DNA from: Actinobaculum sp. 313
Lineage (GTDB): Bacteria > Actinomycetota > Actinomycetes > Actinomycetales > Actinomycetaceae
NCBI RefSeq assembly: GCF_003073475.1
Contig: NZ_CP029033.1
Location: 868,001 to 932,000, forward strand
Length of the DNA: 64,000 bases
Direction of reading: 5' to 3'
The notes under the pieces were generated by a model. The model saw nothing but the letters and a program-made list of their open reading frames with translations. It searched no databases and was not told the DNA's origin. This document shows positions 50,071-60,196 of the stretch, in pieces. The position numbers and the translations under genes were made by a program. Every line of letters begins with the position of its first letter. Position 1 is the stretch's first letter.

Positions 50071-53000
50071 ATGAATACGAGCATTGCTTACCGCTTGGGA
50101 ATTGATGTCGGTTCGACAACGGTCAAGGCGGTTATGCTCGACGACGGCGACAAGCCGGTGTTCCAAGACTATCGCCGCCATAACGCCGACGTGCGAGCCG
50201 AACTCGCCAAGCTACTTGCCGATATCTCCTTCGAGTTCCCCGGCGCACGGGTCCGCGCCTCCATCACAGGCTCGGGCGGGCTCTCGGTGGCCAATGCGCT
50301 GTCTGTTTCTTTCGTACAGGAGGTTATTGCCGAAACAGAGGCAACGCGGCGCAATCATCCGGAAGTAGACGTGATCATTGAGCTCGGCGGAGAGGATGCC
50401 AAGCTCACCTACCTGCACCCCACCCCGGAACAGCGGATGAACGGTACCTGTGCGGGTGGAACCGGGGCGTTTATCGATCAGATGGCGACCCTGCTGAAAA
50501 CCGATGCATCCGGGCTGAACACGTTGGCCGCCGGCTACCAGCAGCTTTATCCGATCGCTTCGCGGTGCGGCGTGTTCGCCAAATCAGACGTGCAGCCATT
50601 GATCAACCAGGGAGCGGCCCACGAAGACCTCGCTGCCTCCATCTTCCAGGCGGTTGCAACGCAAACGGTGGCCGGTTTGGCCTGCGGGCGCCCGATTCGT
50701 GGCAATGTCATGTTCCTGGGCGGCCCGCTGCACTTCCTGCCCGAACTACGTAACGCCTACGACCGCATCCTTGACAAGGTGGATACGTACATCACCCCGG
50801 ATAACGCGCAGTTGTATGTGGCGCTAGGCGCCGCGCTACTAGCGGAGAAGGCAGATATTGCCATCCTTGCCGACCTCGTCGCCAAACTAGAGGCGACCAA
50901 GCATCTGGGGGCGGAATCCCACCGTATGCGTCCGCTGTTCGCGGATGAACAGGAGCGCGCCGAGTTTAACGAACGGCATGCGCAAGAGGCGATTTCCTTC
51001 AAGGACACCGATAAGGCCACCGGTGACTGTTTCCTCGGCATTGACGCCGGTTCCACCACGATAAAGGCCGTGCTCATCGACGGCGACGACGACATCGTCT
51101 TCACTCACTACGCCTCGAATGAGGGCGACCCGGTGGCGGCAGCCATTGATATCGTCAAGCACATTCACGCAGAGCTCCCGCCCACGGCGCGGATTGTCCG
51201 CTCCTGCTCAACCGGGTATGGGGAAGGGCTGGTGAAAACTGCGCTCGGTGTGGACGAGGGCGAAATCGAGACCATGGCGCATTACCGCGCCGCCGAACAT
51301 ATTCGCCCCGGTGTTACCTCGGTGATCGATATCGGCGGGCAGGATATGAAGTACCTGCGCATCCGCTCCGGCGTCGTCGATTCCATCTCTGTGAACGAGG
51401 CCTGTTCCTCCGGCTGTGGGTCATTCCTGCAGACTTTCGCGGAGACCATGGGCATTGATGTGCGCAGTTTCGCCGCTGCCGCCGTGCAGGCGCAGAGCCC
51501 GGTCGACCTCGGCACACGCTGCACGGTGTTCATGAACTCCTCCGTCAAGCAGGCACAAAAGGAAGGCGCCGACGTCGGTGATATTTCCGCCGGATTGTCC
51601 TACTCGGTGGTTCGTAACGCCTTGTACAAGGTCATTAAGCTGAAGGACCCGGAGGACCTGGGGGAGTCCGTTGTGGTGCAGGGCGGTACCTTCTTAAACG
51701 ACGCCGTGCTGCGCGCCTTCGAACTGCTCACCGGGCGCCATGTGGTCCGGCCGAATATCGCCGGGCTGATGGGTGCCTACGGGGCGGCACTCACCGCCAA
51801 AATGCACTATGATCCTGCCACCGCCGATCCGGAGAAGCCGTGCGGACTGCTCTCACCGGAAGAGCTGGAGGGACTGACGGTGACGACGGAGCGGAAGACC
51901 TGCCGTCTGTGCCAGAACCACTGCCAGATGACGATTTCCACCTTCTCCACCGGGGAGCGGCATGTGTCCGGCAACCGGTGCGAACGCGGCGCGTCGCTGG
52001 AGCGCGTTCCAAAGAAGTCGCCGATTCCGAATATGTTCGACTGGAAGTACAAGCGGGTCTTCGGTTACCGGCGTCTCACGGAGGACAAGGCGACCCGTGG
52101 TGATATCGGTATTCCGCGTGTACTCAACATGTACGAGGACTATCCCTTCTGGTTCACCGTGCTTACGCAGTTGAAGTTCCGGGTGTTGATTTCCGGGCGT
52201 TCCAACCATGACCTTTTCGAGGAGGGCATGGAATCGATCCCGTCGGAGAACGTGTGCTATCCGGCCAAGCTTGTGCACGGGCATATCGAGTCGCTGTTGA
52301 AGAAGGGTGTGCAGACGATTTTCTACCCCTGTGTGTCCTACGAGCAGGAAACCGCTAACGGGCAAGACAACAGCTTCAACTGTCCGATTGTTGCCACCTA
52401 CCCCGAGGTTATTCGCAACAACATGGAGTCGCTGGCAGGGCCGGATATCCGTTTCATTTCTCCGTTCCTATCGTTGCGGAACCGGGAGGTGCTGCCCCGG
52501 CGCATCGCCGAGGTCTTCGCCGAGTGGGGTGTGACCGAGGAAGAGGCCGCCGTAGCGTGCGCGAAGGGCTGGGAGGAACTGGATGCCTTCCACGCCGAGG
52601 TCCGGGCGAAGGGGCAGGAGGCGCTGCAGTACATCCGCGAGCATAATATGCGCGGTATTGTGTTGGCCGGGCGCCCGTACCACCTTGATCCGGAGATTAA
52701 CCACGGCATTCCGGAAGTCATTATCGGCCTGGGGATGGCGGTGTTGACGGAGGATGCGATGGTAGAGGGCGCGTTGGAACGTCCATTGCGCGTGCGCGAC
52801 CAGTGGGCGTATCACTCGCGTCTGTACGAAGCTGCTGCCACCGTGGGCGACGACGTCGACCTGGAGTTGGTGCAGTTGACGTCCTTTGGATGCGGGCTGG
52901 ACGCTATCACTGCCGACCAGGTCATCGAGATCCTGGAGGGACGCGGCGACGTGTACACCGGGCTGAAGATCGACGAGGTCTCCAACCTGGGTGCCGCGCG

Positions 53001-54552
53001 TATCCGCCTGCGGTCGCTGGCTGCGGCGGTGGAGGAACGGCATGACCGCGCCGAGTCCATGACCGTGGACACCGCAGGTTCCGGCGACGACGTACCGCTG
53101 GGGAAGCGCGGCGAGGCCGAGTATGCAACGGCCGGGCATATCCACCAGCGTGTGGCCTTCACGAAGAAGATGCGCGAGGACGGGTACACGGTGCTGTGCC
53201 CGCAAATGTCACCCATTCACTTCCGCCTGATTGCGGAGACGCTGCGGGCGGGCGGTTACAACGTGAAACTGCTGGAGAAGGCCTCACGCGACGATATCGA
53301 GGTGGGCCTGAAGTACGTCAACAATGACGCCTGCTACCCGGCTATTGTGGTGATCGGCCAGTTGATCAGTGCGATTCTGCGCGGCGAGGTTGATCCCGAC
53401 CGGACTGCGGTTGCCATCACCCAGACAGGTGGCATGTGCCGTGCTACGAACTACGCGGGACTGTTGCGTAAGGGCTTGCGCGACGCCGGCTATGAGCAGA
53501 TCCCGGTAATAGCGATTTCCGCGCAGGGTATTGAGGAGAACCCCGGCTTCAGCATGACGCCGACGTTGATCCACAATGCCGTCAAGGCCATTACCTTGGG
53601 TGACGTGTTGCAGAAGGTTCTGTTGCGTACCCGGCCATACCAGATCGAGGGCAACGCGACGGCGCTGTACGAGAAGTGGGATGCGGTGTGCCGCGAGTAC
53701 TTCGCCGAGGGAGGCTATTCCCGCACTTTGGGCAGGCGGATTGGCTTCCATGCGCTGATTAAGAGCATTGTGCGGGAGTTCGACGTTCTGCCGCTGCAGG
53801 ATATTCCGCGCAAGCCGCGCGTGGGTATGGTGGGGGAGATCCTCGTGCAGTTCCATCCGGATGCCAACAACCATGCGGTTGAGGTGATTGAGCGGGAGGG
53901 ATGCGAGGCGGAACTGCCCTCGCTGGCCCAGTTCTTCCACAACTCGCTCGTGACGGCGGACTGGAAATACCAGGTGCTTGGCGAAGGATCAAATCGCGGC
54001 CGCTACGGCAAGAAGCTGGCGCTGTGGGCTATGCAGCAGTATGAGAAGCCGGCGCGGCGGGCCCTGGCGCTGTCGGAGCGTTTCGAGGCCGGTGCGACGA
54101 TCCAGCAACTTGCCACCAAGGCACAGGAGATTGTGCAGCTGGGCAACCAAGCCGGCGAGGGATGGTATTTGACGGCGGACATGATGGACATGATCGAGTC
54201 CTGTTGCCCGAATATCATCTGCGCACAGCCTTTCGCCTGCCTGCCGAACCATGTGGTGGGCAAGGGCATGTTCCGCGCGCTGCGCAGCAAGTACCCGCAG
54301 GCCAATATTGTGGCCATTGACTACGATCCCGGTGCGTCCGAGGTCAACCAGCTCAACCGCATCAAGTTGATGATCTCGACGGCGTTCCTGCAGCACGAGG
54401 CCGGGCTGGAAGATACGGATGCGGAGTTCGACCCAACGGAGAACGCGGGCGGTGGGTGCGGTTCGTGCCCGATTAGCGGACTCGCCGGGGACTCAGTTCC
54501 GAACCGTGCCTCTGGAAAGGTGCTGCTGGGCATGCCCATGATGCGGAGGTAG
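50071..54552 (+). CDS. Large acyl-CoA dehydratase activase/dehydratase-like protein
   Basis: The 1493-residue product has two BcrAD/BadFG-type ATPase domains (GIDVGSTTVKAVML near residue 10; GIDAGSTTIKAVLI near 323) with cysteine motifs for an Fe-S cluster (NGTCAGGTGAFIDQM, NEACSSGCGSFLQTF), then a DUF2229 region (KTCRLCQNHCQM, about 610) and a 2-hydroxyacyl-CoA dehydratase D-subunit-like part (about 670-1400), ending with GGGCGSCP. The pieces are those of 2-hydroxyglutaryl-CoA dehydratase and its activator, in one chain. Homologues are widespread in anaerobic actinobacteria and clostridia; the reaction is not known. ATG 50071 was chosen from the ribosome site; ATG 50065 is close. Confidence 0.85.
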   Translation: MNTSIAYRLGIDVGSTTVKAVMLDDGDKPVFQDYRRHNADVRAELAKLLADISFEFPGARVRASITGSGGLSVANALSVSFVQEVIAETEATRRNHPEVDVIIELGGEDAKLTYLHPTPEQRMNGTCAGGTGAFIDQMATLLKTDASGLNTLAAGYQQLYPIASRCGVFAKSDVQPLINQGAAHEDLAASIFQAVATQTVAGLACGRPIRGNVMFLGGPLHFLPELRNAYDRILDKVDTYITPDNAQLYVALGAALLAEKADIAILADLVAKLEATKHLGAESHRMRPLFADEQERAEFNERHAQEAISFKDTDKATGDCFLGIDAGSTTIKAVLIDGDDDIVFTHYASNEGDPVAAAIDIVKHIHAELPPTARIVRSCSTGYGEGLVKTALGVDEGEIETMAHYRAAEHIRPGVTSVIDIGGQDMKYLRIRSGVVDSISVNEACSSGCGSFLQTFAETMGIDVRSFAAAAVQAQSPVDLGTRCTVFMNSSVKQAQKEGADVGDISAGLSYSVVRNALYKVIKLKDPEDLGESVVVQGGTFLNDAVLRAFELLTGRHVVRPNIAGLMGAYGAALTAKMHYDPATADPEKPCGLLSPEELEGLTVTTERKTCRLCQNHCQMTISTFSTGERHVSGNRCERGASLERVPKKSPIPNMFDWKYKRVFGYRRLTEDKATRGDIGIPRVLNMYEDYPFWFTVLTQLKFRVLISGRSNHDLFEEGMESIPSENVCYPAKLVHGHIESLLKKGVQTIFYPCVSYEQETANGQDNSFNCPIVATYPEVIRNNMESLAGPDIRFISPFLSLRNREVLPRRIAEVFAEWGVTEEEAAVACAKGWEELDAFHAEVRAKGQEALQYIREHNMRGIVLAGRPYHLDPEINHGIPEVIIGLGMAVLTEDAMVEGALERPLRVRDQWAYHSRLYEAAATVGDDVDLELVQLTSFGCGLDAITADQVIEILEGRGDVYTGLKIDEVSNLGAARIRLRSLAAAVEERHDRAESMTVDTAGSGDDVPLGKRGEAEYATAGHIHQRVAFTKKMREDGYTVLCPQMSPIHFRLIAETLRAGGYNVKLLEKASRDDIEVGLKYVNNDACYPAIVVIGQLISAILRGEVDPDRTAVAITQTGGMCRATNYAGLLRKGLRDAGYEQIPVIAISAQGIEENPGFSMTPTLIHNAVKAITLGDVLQKVLLRTRPYQIEGNATALYEKWDAVCREYFAEGGYSRTLGRRIGFHALIKSIVREFDVLPLQDIPRKPRVGMVGEILVQFHPDANNHAVEVIEREGCEAELPSLAQFFHNSLVTADWKYQVLGEGSNRGRYGKKLALWAMQQYEKPARRALALSERFEAGATIQQLATKAQEIVQLGNQAGEGWYLTADMMDMIESCCPNIICAQPFACLPNHVVGKGMFRALRSKYPQANIVAIDYDPGASEVNQLNRIKLMISTAFLQHEAGLEDTDAEFDPTENAGGGCGSCPISGLAGDSVPNRASGKVLLGMPMMRR

Positions 54553-54698
54553 GGAAAAGTGTAGGTTCAGCACAATAAGACTGCAGCGCCCGGAGTTAGC
54601 CGTCATTTTGCAGCGCGCTCGAATATCGGACTTTCCGAGCCATCGCGTGGTCGCGATTAGCGGAATGCGGAAAGGCGTAGCTTGCACGAATCCTTTCT

Positions 54699-57092
54699 TT
54701 AATTCTCCTGTTCGACCCGCTCATCGATCTCGTCTCCAAGGGCGTCGATTTCGTCTCTCACGTCTCCCCTCAGATTCTCTCTGACTTGGCCGGCATCAAC
54801 GGCTGATGCTTCCGCCGTACTGGAAGCATCGCCATAAGTGTCGAAGCCTAGTCCGATTATCTTTGAAACAACGGGCCCGGCTACTGGGATCTCATCGGCA
54901 ATAGAAGTTGCGCATGTTTTAACCAGCCCCAAAACTGTGCTGTCATACTTGAACTGCCCGTTGTCGTCTTTGGTTACTGCGTGTTCGTTGGCGGTGTACT
55001 CTCCTTGAACATAGTCGTCCATCTGGCCTTTGTAACCATCACGCACGCGGTCCGTACTGTCACCAGCTAGCGCTGCTGAGTGATAGTCGGCGGCAAAGTG
55101 ATCCATCGTGGCGTTCGTCAAGCCGCTCAGTGCTTCCTTATCGTGGCCGAGGTCAATATAGAATCCCGAACTGCGGAGGTTTGATGTCTGTTCCGTTGTG
55201 AGCTTTAAATGATAACGTTGGTCGTTAGGATCGTAGACTCCCTCGTGAGCCCCTGATGTACCAGTGGCCCGTTTCATAGCTAGGTCACCAGCATACTCTT
55301 CTAAGATCGCAGCGGATGCTGACCGCAATCCGCGGTTCTCATACCCGTAGCGATCCTGTCCATTGTACTGGGAGTCCTCATGGGCAAGTCCGTAGGAATA
55401 CCCATCGAGATACTCGGAGACAATATACGGGGCAGCGCTGTTGGAAGTGTCGCTGGTCACATCGTCGATGATCTTACCCAGCACCATCCCTTGGTCTGCG
55501 TAACCCCAGTATTGTGGATTGTCAGTCGTGATTTCCTCTCCGTAACCGTTCCTGCGGACGGTGAAGGTATCGTTCGGTGCGAATCGGTGCCCGGTCATAT
55601 ATTCAGTCACACTAAGAGGTGTTCCGTCGGAACCAGTCACGAGGCTATCCGCTGCCATGAACTTTCGAACAGTTGAGATGCGTTGCTCATTCATACTTGC
55701 AGCAGTCGCTGCATCGATCCCACTTCCTGAAGGCCCGTCCATAAGCGTGAGAAGAGCGTAGACAGGATCCGCAGATTTGGGGCTATCGCCGAAGAAGCCT
55801 CCTGGATCACAACCGCGAGCGGAATAGACGCCACCAGCGTATGCGCTTTGAAGATGCTCGTTGTCCCATTTGAGCATGTCTTGGGCAATTGACGGTTTTC
55901 CGTCGTCATAGCCATTCAGGAAACCATCGCCTATGACAAGCCCTGTGCTGCCTGCTGCCTCGCTGCCTGCTGCGGCTAGTGCTGATCCAAGCCATTGGTA
56001 GCCGTAAATAGGATTGTCCCGACTGTCGGTACCATAGGTGGCATTGCCAGCTGCTCTGACTTGTTCTGCGAAAGCTTTCTGCTGTTCTTCTACTGAATTG
56101 TGGCTGTCCGAGTAATGCAGGGCCCCCTTATTCATTTCCCACATGTTGCAGTACTCCGAAGAAGCATCGTTGCCACCAGTGGCCAGTACGACCATGGTTC
56201 CGACTCCGGCATTGAGTTCTGAGGCGCCTTCCCAGGACGCGTCGGTCTGTTCTAAGATCCGAATCATGTCCGCAGGATCTACTTTCGCGGCGAGGGCGTT
56301 CGCGAAGAAGGGGTTGTTAAACTCGTCGCCGTACTTCTCAACAAATTCCTTGACTTCTTGCTCGGTCAGGTCTGAATCGTCAAAGAACTCGGCGGCTTCT
56401 GCCGCTTCCGTTTGAGCATGATTCCATTGGGCTTGCGCTCCGAGAATACCATCGTCATCGCCAAAGAGCGCAAACTCCACCCCGCTGCGATTGACGGTTG
56501 TGGTGGTGGTTGCTCCGGGGACCGTGGTTGATGCCTGATCTCGCGGGATGAAGCTATCCGCAGCACTGTTCACCCAGTTTGCTGAAGTGAGCGCAACCGC
56601 GCCGAGTGCCATAAGGGCTTGGGTGTACTTGACTTTTGCGTCGGCTTGGTCAAATGCTGCAGTGGTCTCCGCGACTTCCTTCTTGGTTGCTGCCTCGTCG
56701 TCGCTGATTTCTCCTGCTTGCAGCGAATCGTCAATCCCCTGTATCGCTTTGTTATAGGTGTCGATTGCGTTGTCCCAGTCTGTTTGGGCGGTCTTGACTT
56801 CGCTGATTGCGGTCCCAAGCGCCTCGGCGTAGTTGTCTAGCGCCTTTTGAACAGTGGGATGCTGGTTGACGGCCTTCTTGATGGCATTCTGCAAGCTCGT
56901 AGCGGAGGCGGCGTGAGCATCGGCTGCCGCGCCCGTCCAGGTTGTGACTGTTGATCCGTTTACGGCAACCTGTGTTTCCCCCATGGCTTCGCCTGCACTT
57001 GTGATCGCTTTGCCCAGTTGTTCGACGGAATCGACCTTGTTCTCGGGTAGGGGGAGTGCTTCGCTCGCGGCGGTGGAAGAAAAGGTAGGCAT
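54699..57092 (-). CDS. Large WXG-type protein, DUF6571-like
   Basis: The 797-residue acidic protein has an N-terminal helical WXG-like domain (TVTTWTGAAADAHAASATSL, about 50-70; further helices to 180) and a long C-terminal region with no enzyme motif that I recognise; it includes GLVIGDGFLNGYDDGKPS and a closing Asp/Glu-rich helix. No signal peptide. The layout resembles long actinobacterial WXG100-superfamily proteins exported by ESX systems. Its ATG overlaps the stop of the 110-residue gene before it, so the two are coupled. Confidence 0.65.
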   Translation of the reverse strand: MPTFSSTAASEALPLPENKVDSVEQLGKAITSAGEAMGETQVAVNGSTVTTWTGAAADAHAASATSLQNAIKKAVNQHPTVQKALDNYAEALGTAISEVKTAQTDWDNAIDTYNKAIQGIDDSLQAGEISDDEAATKKEVAETTAAFDQADAKVKYTQALMALGAVALTSANWVNSAADSFIPRDQASTTVPGATTTTTVNRSGVEFALFGDDDGILGAQAQWNHAQTEAAEAAEFFDDSDLTEQEVKEFVEKYGDEFNNPFFANALAAKVDPADMIRILEQTDASWEGASELNAGVGTMVVLATGGNDASSEYCNMWEMNKGALHYSDSHNSVEEQQKAFAEQVRAAGNATYGTDSRDNPIYGYQWLGSALAAAGSEAAGSTGLVIGDGFLNGYDDGKPSIAQDMLKWDNEHLQSAYAGGVYSARGCDPGGFFGDSPKSADPVYALLTLMDGPSGSGIDAATAASMNEQRISTVRKFMAADSLVTGSDGTPLSVTEYMTGHRFAPNDTFTVRRNGYGEEITTDNPQYWGYADQGMVLGKIIDDVTSDTSNSAAPYIVSEYLDGYSYGLAHEDSQYNGQDRYGYENRGLRSASAAILEEYAGDLAMKRATGTSGAHEGVYDPNDQRYHLKLTTEQTSNLRSSGFYIDLGHDKEALSGLTNATMDHFAADYHSAALAGDSTDRVRDGYKGQMDDYVQGEYTANEHAVTKDDNGQFKYDSTVLGLVKTCATSIADEIPVAGPVVSKIIGLGFDTYGDASSTAEASAVDAGQVRENLRGDVRDEIDALGDEIDERVEQEN

Positions 57093-57424
57093 CAGTCGTC
57101 ATCCTCCGCGAGCATCATAAAGTCAAAGTTCTCGGTGATTTCGGTTTCGGTTTGGTCGTAGTCGTCGGCTCCTTGTTTGATTCCGGACCCCAGCATCGAT
57201 GCCGCGTCAGAGAACTCTAGGCAGGCTGTGTTCATAAGGCTCACGAAGTATGCGCAAGCATCGGAAAGAGTGGAAGAGTTGTTGACAACATTGTCTTTGA
57301 CCTCGTAGCAATCGTATGTCAATCCTCGGTATCCGCCAGCAATGTTTACGAAGGTCTGCGAGTCGCTCCAATGGCTGGCCTGTTGGATTCCCGCTGCTTC
57401 TCTGTCGAACTTAAGCTCTGACAT
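57092..57424 (-). CDS. Small WXG100-like partner
   Basis: The 110-residue product starts MSELKFDREAAGIQQASHWS with AAGGAGCG upstream of ATG 57424. It is helical, acidic at the C-terminus (FDFMMLAEDDD) and lacks a signal. A short protein just before a long WXG-type protein mirrors the cassettes at 38209-44166, though the sequence is not clearly related. Confidence 0.6.
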   Translation of the reverse strand: MSELKFDREAAGIQQASHWSDSQTFVNIAGGYRGLTYDCYEVKDNVVNNSSTLSDACAYFVSLMNTACLEFSDAASMLGSGIKQGADDYDQTETEITENFDFMMLAEDDD

Positions 57425-57541
57425 CTGCGCTCCTTACTATCGGTGCTCGGATTGGTGAGAACCGCACCGATGCATGATGAGTGTTGCTGGCACCGAGTGT
57501 AGGCGCTGAGCCAAACCTCCGCAAGCGGAATGTGGTATGCA

Positions 57542-58699
57542 TCATAGAGGTTTGCCGAGGAGGATTGGCTCGGCTCGAGGAGTATCACGTTCGAATTCCG
57601 GTGGTGGAACTCTGCCGCTGGTGTGCCAGCAGTACAACTCGCCCTGCTTGGTGGTGGCGCAGCCGGAGTTGGAGGAGAGGACCATGCTGGTCAACTCACT
57701 GTCTATCTGGGTTGAGGGTGCAGCTGTTGATGCTGGATCCCCGGCTTGGCAGAGTGCACGTCCCTGTTTGATTGAGCAGGCATCGAGTCCGCTGTTATCC
57801 ATCGGTCCGCTCCACGTCGTCGCAGGTGCATCAAGCGGCGAGGTGAGCGATATTGATCGTGGAAGGAGTGGTTCTTGCACGACGCCACGGAGGTAGTCGT
57901 CTTTAGTGGTTCCTCCCCAGCAGATGCCTTCTTGGGATTCGATCCAGATGCATGGGGCTCGGCTTGCGTAGAGCGCTTCGGCTGGTGCGGGAAGCTCCAC
58001 GTCAACCCACGTTCCCGGGTCGGTGACGGACTGATCGCTGATACCGTCGCCAAGCCAGCCGTAGTTGCGAACTCCTCGGCAGTGGACAGCGCCGTCACTG
58101 TCTATAAAACAGAAGTAGTCGCCGCCCAACTTGACGTCGCGGTACCTGCTGCCTTCTAAAACACGTGTGGGTTCTTTGAGAGTTCGACCGCGATCGGCGC
58201 CGAGCGTCTTGTATCCATTCGTGCCCCAGCAGCGCAGACCATCCTCGAGTGCCGCACACGATGTGCCGGGGCCGACGTAGACCTCGTTGGCAGGTCCGTG
58301 GAGATGGATTTTGACGGGGACAAGGTGCCTTCGATTTTCGGAAGGGGAGACTTGGTTGAAGTGATTGTCACCCCAACAATAGACGGAGCCTTCAGCGCCA
58401 AGCGCGCACGTGTGATCCCAACTCGAATCAAGGTCGACGATAGTAACCGGTAGGTCTACCGCTTGAGGTGTGGTAGCCGAACTGCCTTCGTAGCCTGTCC
58501 CGAGGTATTCAGAGGCACCCCAACAGTAAACTTCTCCGCCATCGGTCAGCGCACAGGTGTAGGCGCCGCCGCCGGTGACCTTAGTGAAGAAAGCGTCAAC
58601 GCGTGTGTCTTTTTCCCACGGACGCCACAGCAACACGGCGACGAGCGCGATGATCGGAAGAGCCACAAACAGCGCACGCCGAATGCGGAAAGATGTCAT
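57542..58699 (-). CDS. Membrane-anchored RCC1-like beta-propeller protein
   Basis: The 385-residue product has one N-terminal membrane segment (LFVALPIIALVAVLLWRPW, about 9-28) and an extracellular part with RCC1/BNR-type repeats of the form CALTDGGEVYCWG (at about 48, 95, 145, 195 and later, weaker). Paired cysteines in most repeats suggest disulfides outside the membrane. ATG 58699 has GAGGGAGG upstream. It overlaps no other gene but lies 7 bases after the 58707 gene in the same direction. Confidence 0.75.
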   Translation of the reverse strand: MTSFRIRRALFVALPIIALVAVLLWRPWEKDTRVDAFFTKVTGGGAYTCALTDGGEVYCWGASEYLGTGYEGSSATTPQAVDLPVTIVDLDSSWDHTCALGAEGSVYCWGDNHFNQVSPSENRRHLVPVKIHLHGPANEVYVGPGTSCAALEDGLRCWGTNGYKTLGADRGRTLKEPTRVLEGSRYRDVKLGGDYFCFIDSDGAVHCRGVRNYGWLGDGISDQSVTDPGTWVDVELPAPAEALYASRAPCIWIESQEGICWGGTTKDDYLRGVVQEPLLPRSISLTSPLDAPATTWSGPMDNSGLDACSIKQGRALCQAGDPASTAAPSTQIDSELTSMVLSSNSGCATTKQGELYCWHTSGRVPPPEFERDTPRAEPILLGKPL

Positions 58700-58706
58700 G
58701 CCTCCC

Positions 58707-59156
58707 TCACCGCTGCTCCTCCTCGATCTTCTGTACATTGGCGGGGTAGGTCGTCCACGTCCGGTCCTTCGCCCACTGGCCGTCGGTCAGCATGACCCGC
58801 GCGTTGCCGATATCCCGGGACATCAGCCAGAGGACGTCGTCGTCATCCTGCCAGAGTACTCGGACCGGGTGCGCACTCATCTGGTAGCGTTCGTCATCGC
58901 TCCACACCACCTCGCCGTCGGAATCCTTGATCGCCGGGTAGAGGTTGCGCTTCCCATCAATGTCTTCGTCGTAGAACTCCACCGTGTAGTTACCCGACGG
59001 CGACGTGCGCGTCTCGCCGTCAACCAGTACCGCAGGGTCGGGCCCGGGAGAACGAAGCCATAGAACGAAGAGGCCGATGGTCAAAGCCAGAGCCGGCACA
59101 AGTACCGCGATTCCAATACCCGCCATCAAGCGGTGCTCTTGTATCCATGTACGCAT
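58707..59156 (-). CDS. Membrane-anchored protein of unknown function
   Basis: The 149-residue product has one N-terminal membrane segment (MAGIGIAVLVPALALTIGLF) and an extracellular domain with FYDEDIDGKRNLYPAI and WLMSRDIGNARVMLTDGQW. Residues 95-145 match a fragment at the window's right end (63388-63600). The start ATG 59156 follows GGAAAGGA by about 10 bases; an in-frame ATG exists at 59249. Confidence 0.65.
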   Translation of the reverse strand: MRTWIQEHRLMAGIGIAVLVPALALTIGLFVLWLRSPGPDPAVLVDGETRTSPSGNYTVEFYDEDIDGKRNLYPAIKDSDGEVVWSDDERYQMSAHPVRVLWQDDDDVLWLMSRDIGNARVMLTDGQWAKDRTWTTYPANVQKIEEEQR

Positions 59157-59326
59157 GAGTGCTGCTGTCCTTTCCGATGAACGCGCCATTCCGGCGAGTG
59201 TGGCCGTCCGCTCTAAGGCGGGCATATGACTCCTGTATCGTAGCGGCATCCGCGTCTGCGTGCGTTACGGATGGTCAACCGGCAGTCAGACCGTGTTCCC
59301 GCTGGCGTCGAGTGAATCGACGACGG

Positions 59327-60178
59327 CTAAGAAGAGGCCCCGAGATCCACGGCTCCAAGGCTGCCACCGCCAAGATCGCTCGTTGCCTCCATTGCAGACA
59401 ACATGGTGACGAATCGGTCAATGTCCTCACGTAGGTTGGTGGTGAAGCCGCCGTCGTACCAGTTGCGCAATACGGCAATAATTGCCCAGATCACTCCCGA
59501 GGCAAGTACCCGGGCGGTCGGAAAGTCCCAGCGGCCAGACTCCGCCGCCGCCCGGGCGATGGCGTCGACCTCTTCATTTACGATGCGCGCCATCGCGCCT
59601 TGGATAGACGGAACCTCCAAGCACAGCCGCGTGCGGAGAACAGTCACGTCCATGTCCTGGACGAAGTGACCGCCCCAGACTTCCTCCAGTGCGCGGTTCA
59701 CGCTCTCGGCCAGGCTGAGGCCATCTGCGAGGCAAGAACTCAACGAGTCGCGGATGCGGTCGTCGTACTCGTCGTGCAGTACAAGCCCTTCCTTCGTGCC
59801 GAAATACCGGTAGAGCGTGCTGGGGGAGACCAGCGCCGCGTCGGCCACTTGCTCAATGCTGACCGCATCGAAGCCATGTTTCTTGAACATCTCTAGGGCA
59901 ACACTCTGCACATGCCGCATCGTCGCAGCTTTCTTGCGCGCTCGCAGGCCGAGACGCGGCGCACCACTCTCAAGTGGAGTGCCGGTGAACTGCGTATCGC
60001 CGGGCTGGGCGCCGGTTGCCCTCTTGCCAGCCTGAGCGCTGGTTGCCCTCTCGCCGGGCTGGGCGCTAGTTGCCCTCTCGCCGCGCCTCGCCGCGCCTTT
60101 GCCGACCGTGCCAGCGGAAACGCGGTCACGCGGGGTGGCGGCACGTTTGCCACTGTCGGCTGCAGATGATCTCGGCAT
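59327..60178 (-). CDS. TetR-family regulator with repeat N-terminus
   Basis: The TetR DNA-binding domain starts at about residue 90 (MFKKHGFDAVSIEQVADAALVSPSTLYRYFGTKE in pieces: FDAVSIEQVADAALVSPSTL) followed by a helical ligand domain. The first 85 residues are a basic low-complexity tail with three or four GERATSAQP-like nonapeptides (27-bp repeat near 59985-60075). ATG 60178 has GAGAGGGGAAG upstream. It is divergent from the ABC exporter and likely represses it. Confidence 0.82.
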   Translation of the reverse strand: MPRSSAADSGKRAATPRDRVSAGTVGKGAARRGERATSAQPGERATSAQAGKRATGAQPGDTQFTGTPLESGAPRLGLRARKKAATMRHVQSVALEMFKKHGFDAVSIEQVADAALVSPSTLYRYFGTKEGLVLHDEYDDRIRDSLSSCLADGLSLAESVNRALEEVWGGHFVQDMDVTVLRTRLCLEVPSIQGAMARIVNEEVDAIARAAAESGRWDFPTARVLASGVIWAIIAVLRNWYDGGFTTNLREDIDRFVTMLSAMEATSDLGGGSLGAVDLGASS

Positions 60179-60196
60179 GGCTTCCCCTCTCCGGAC

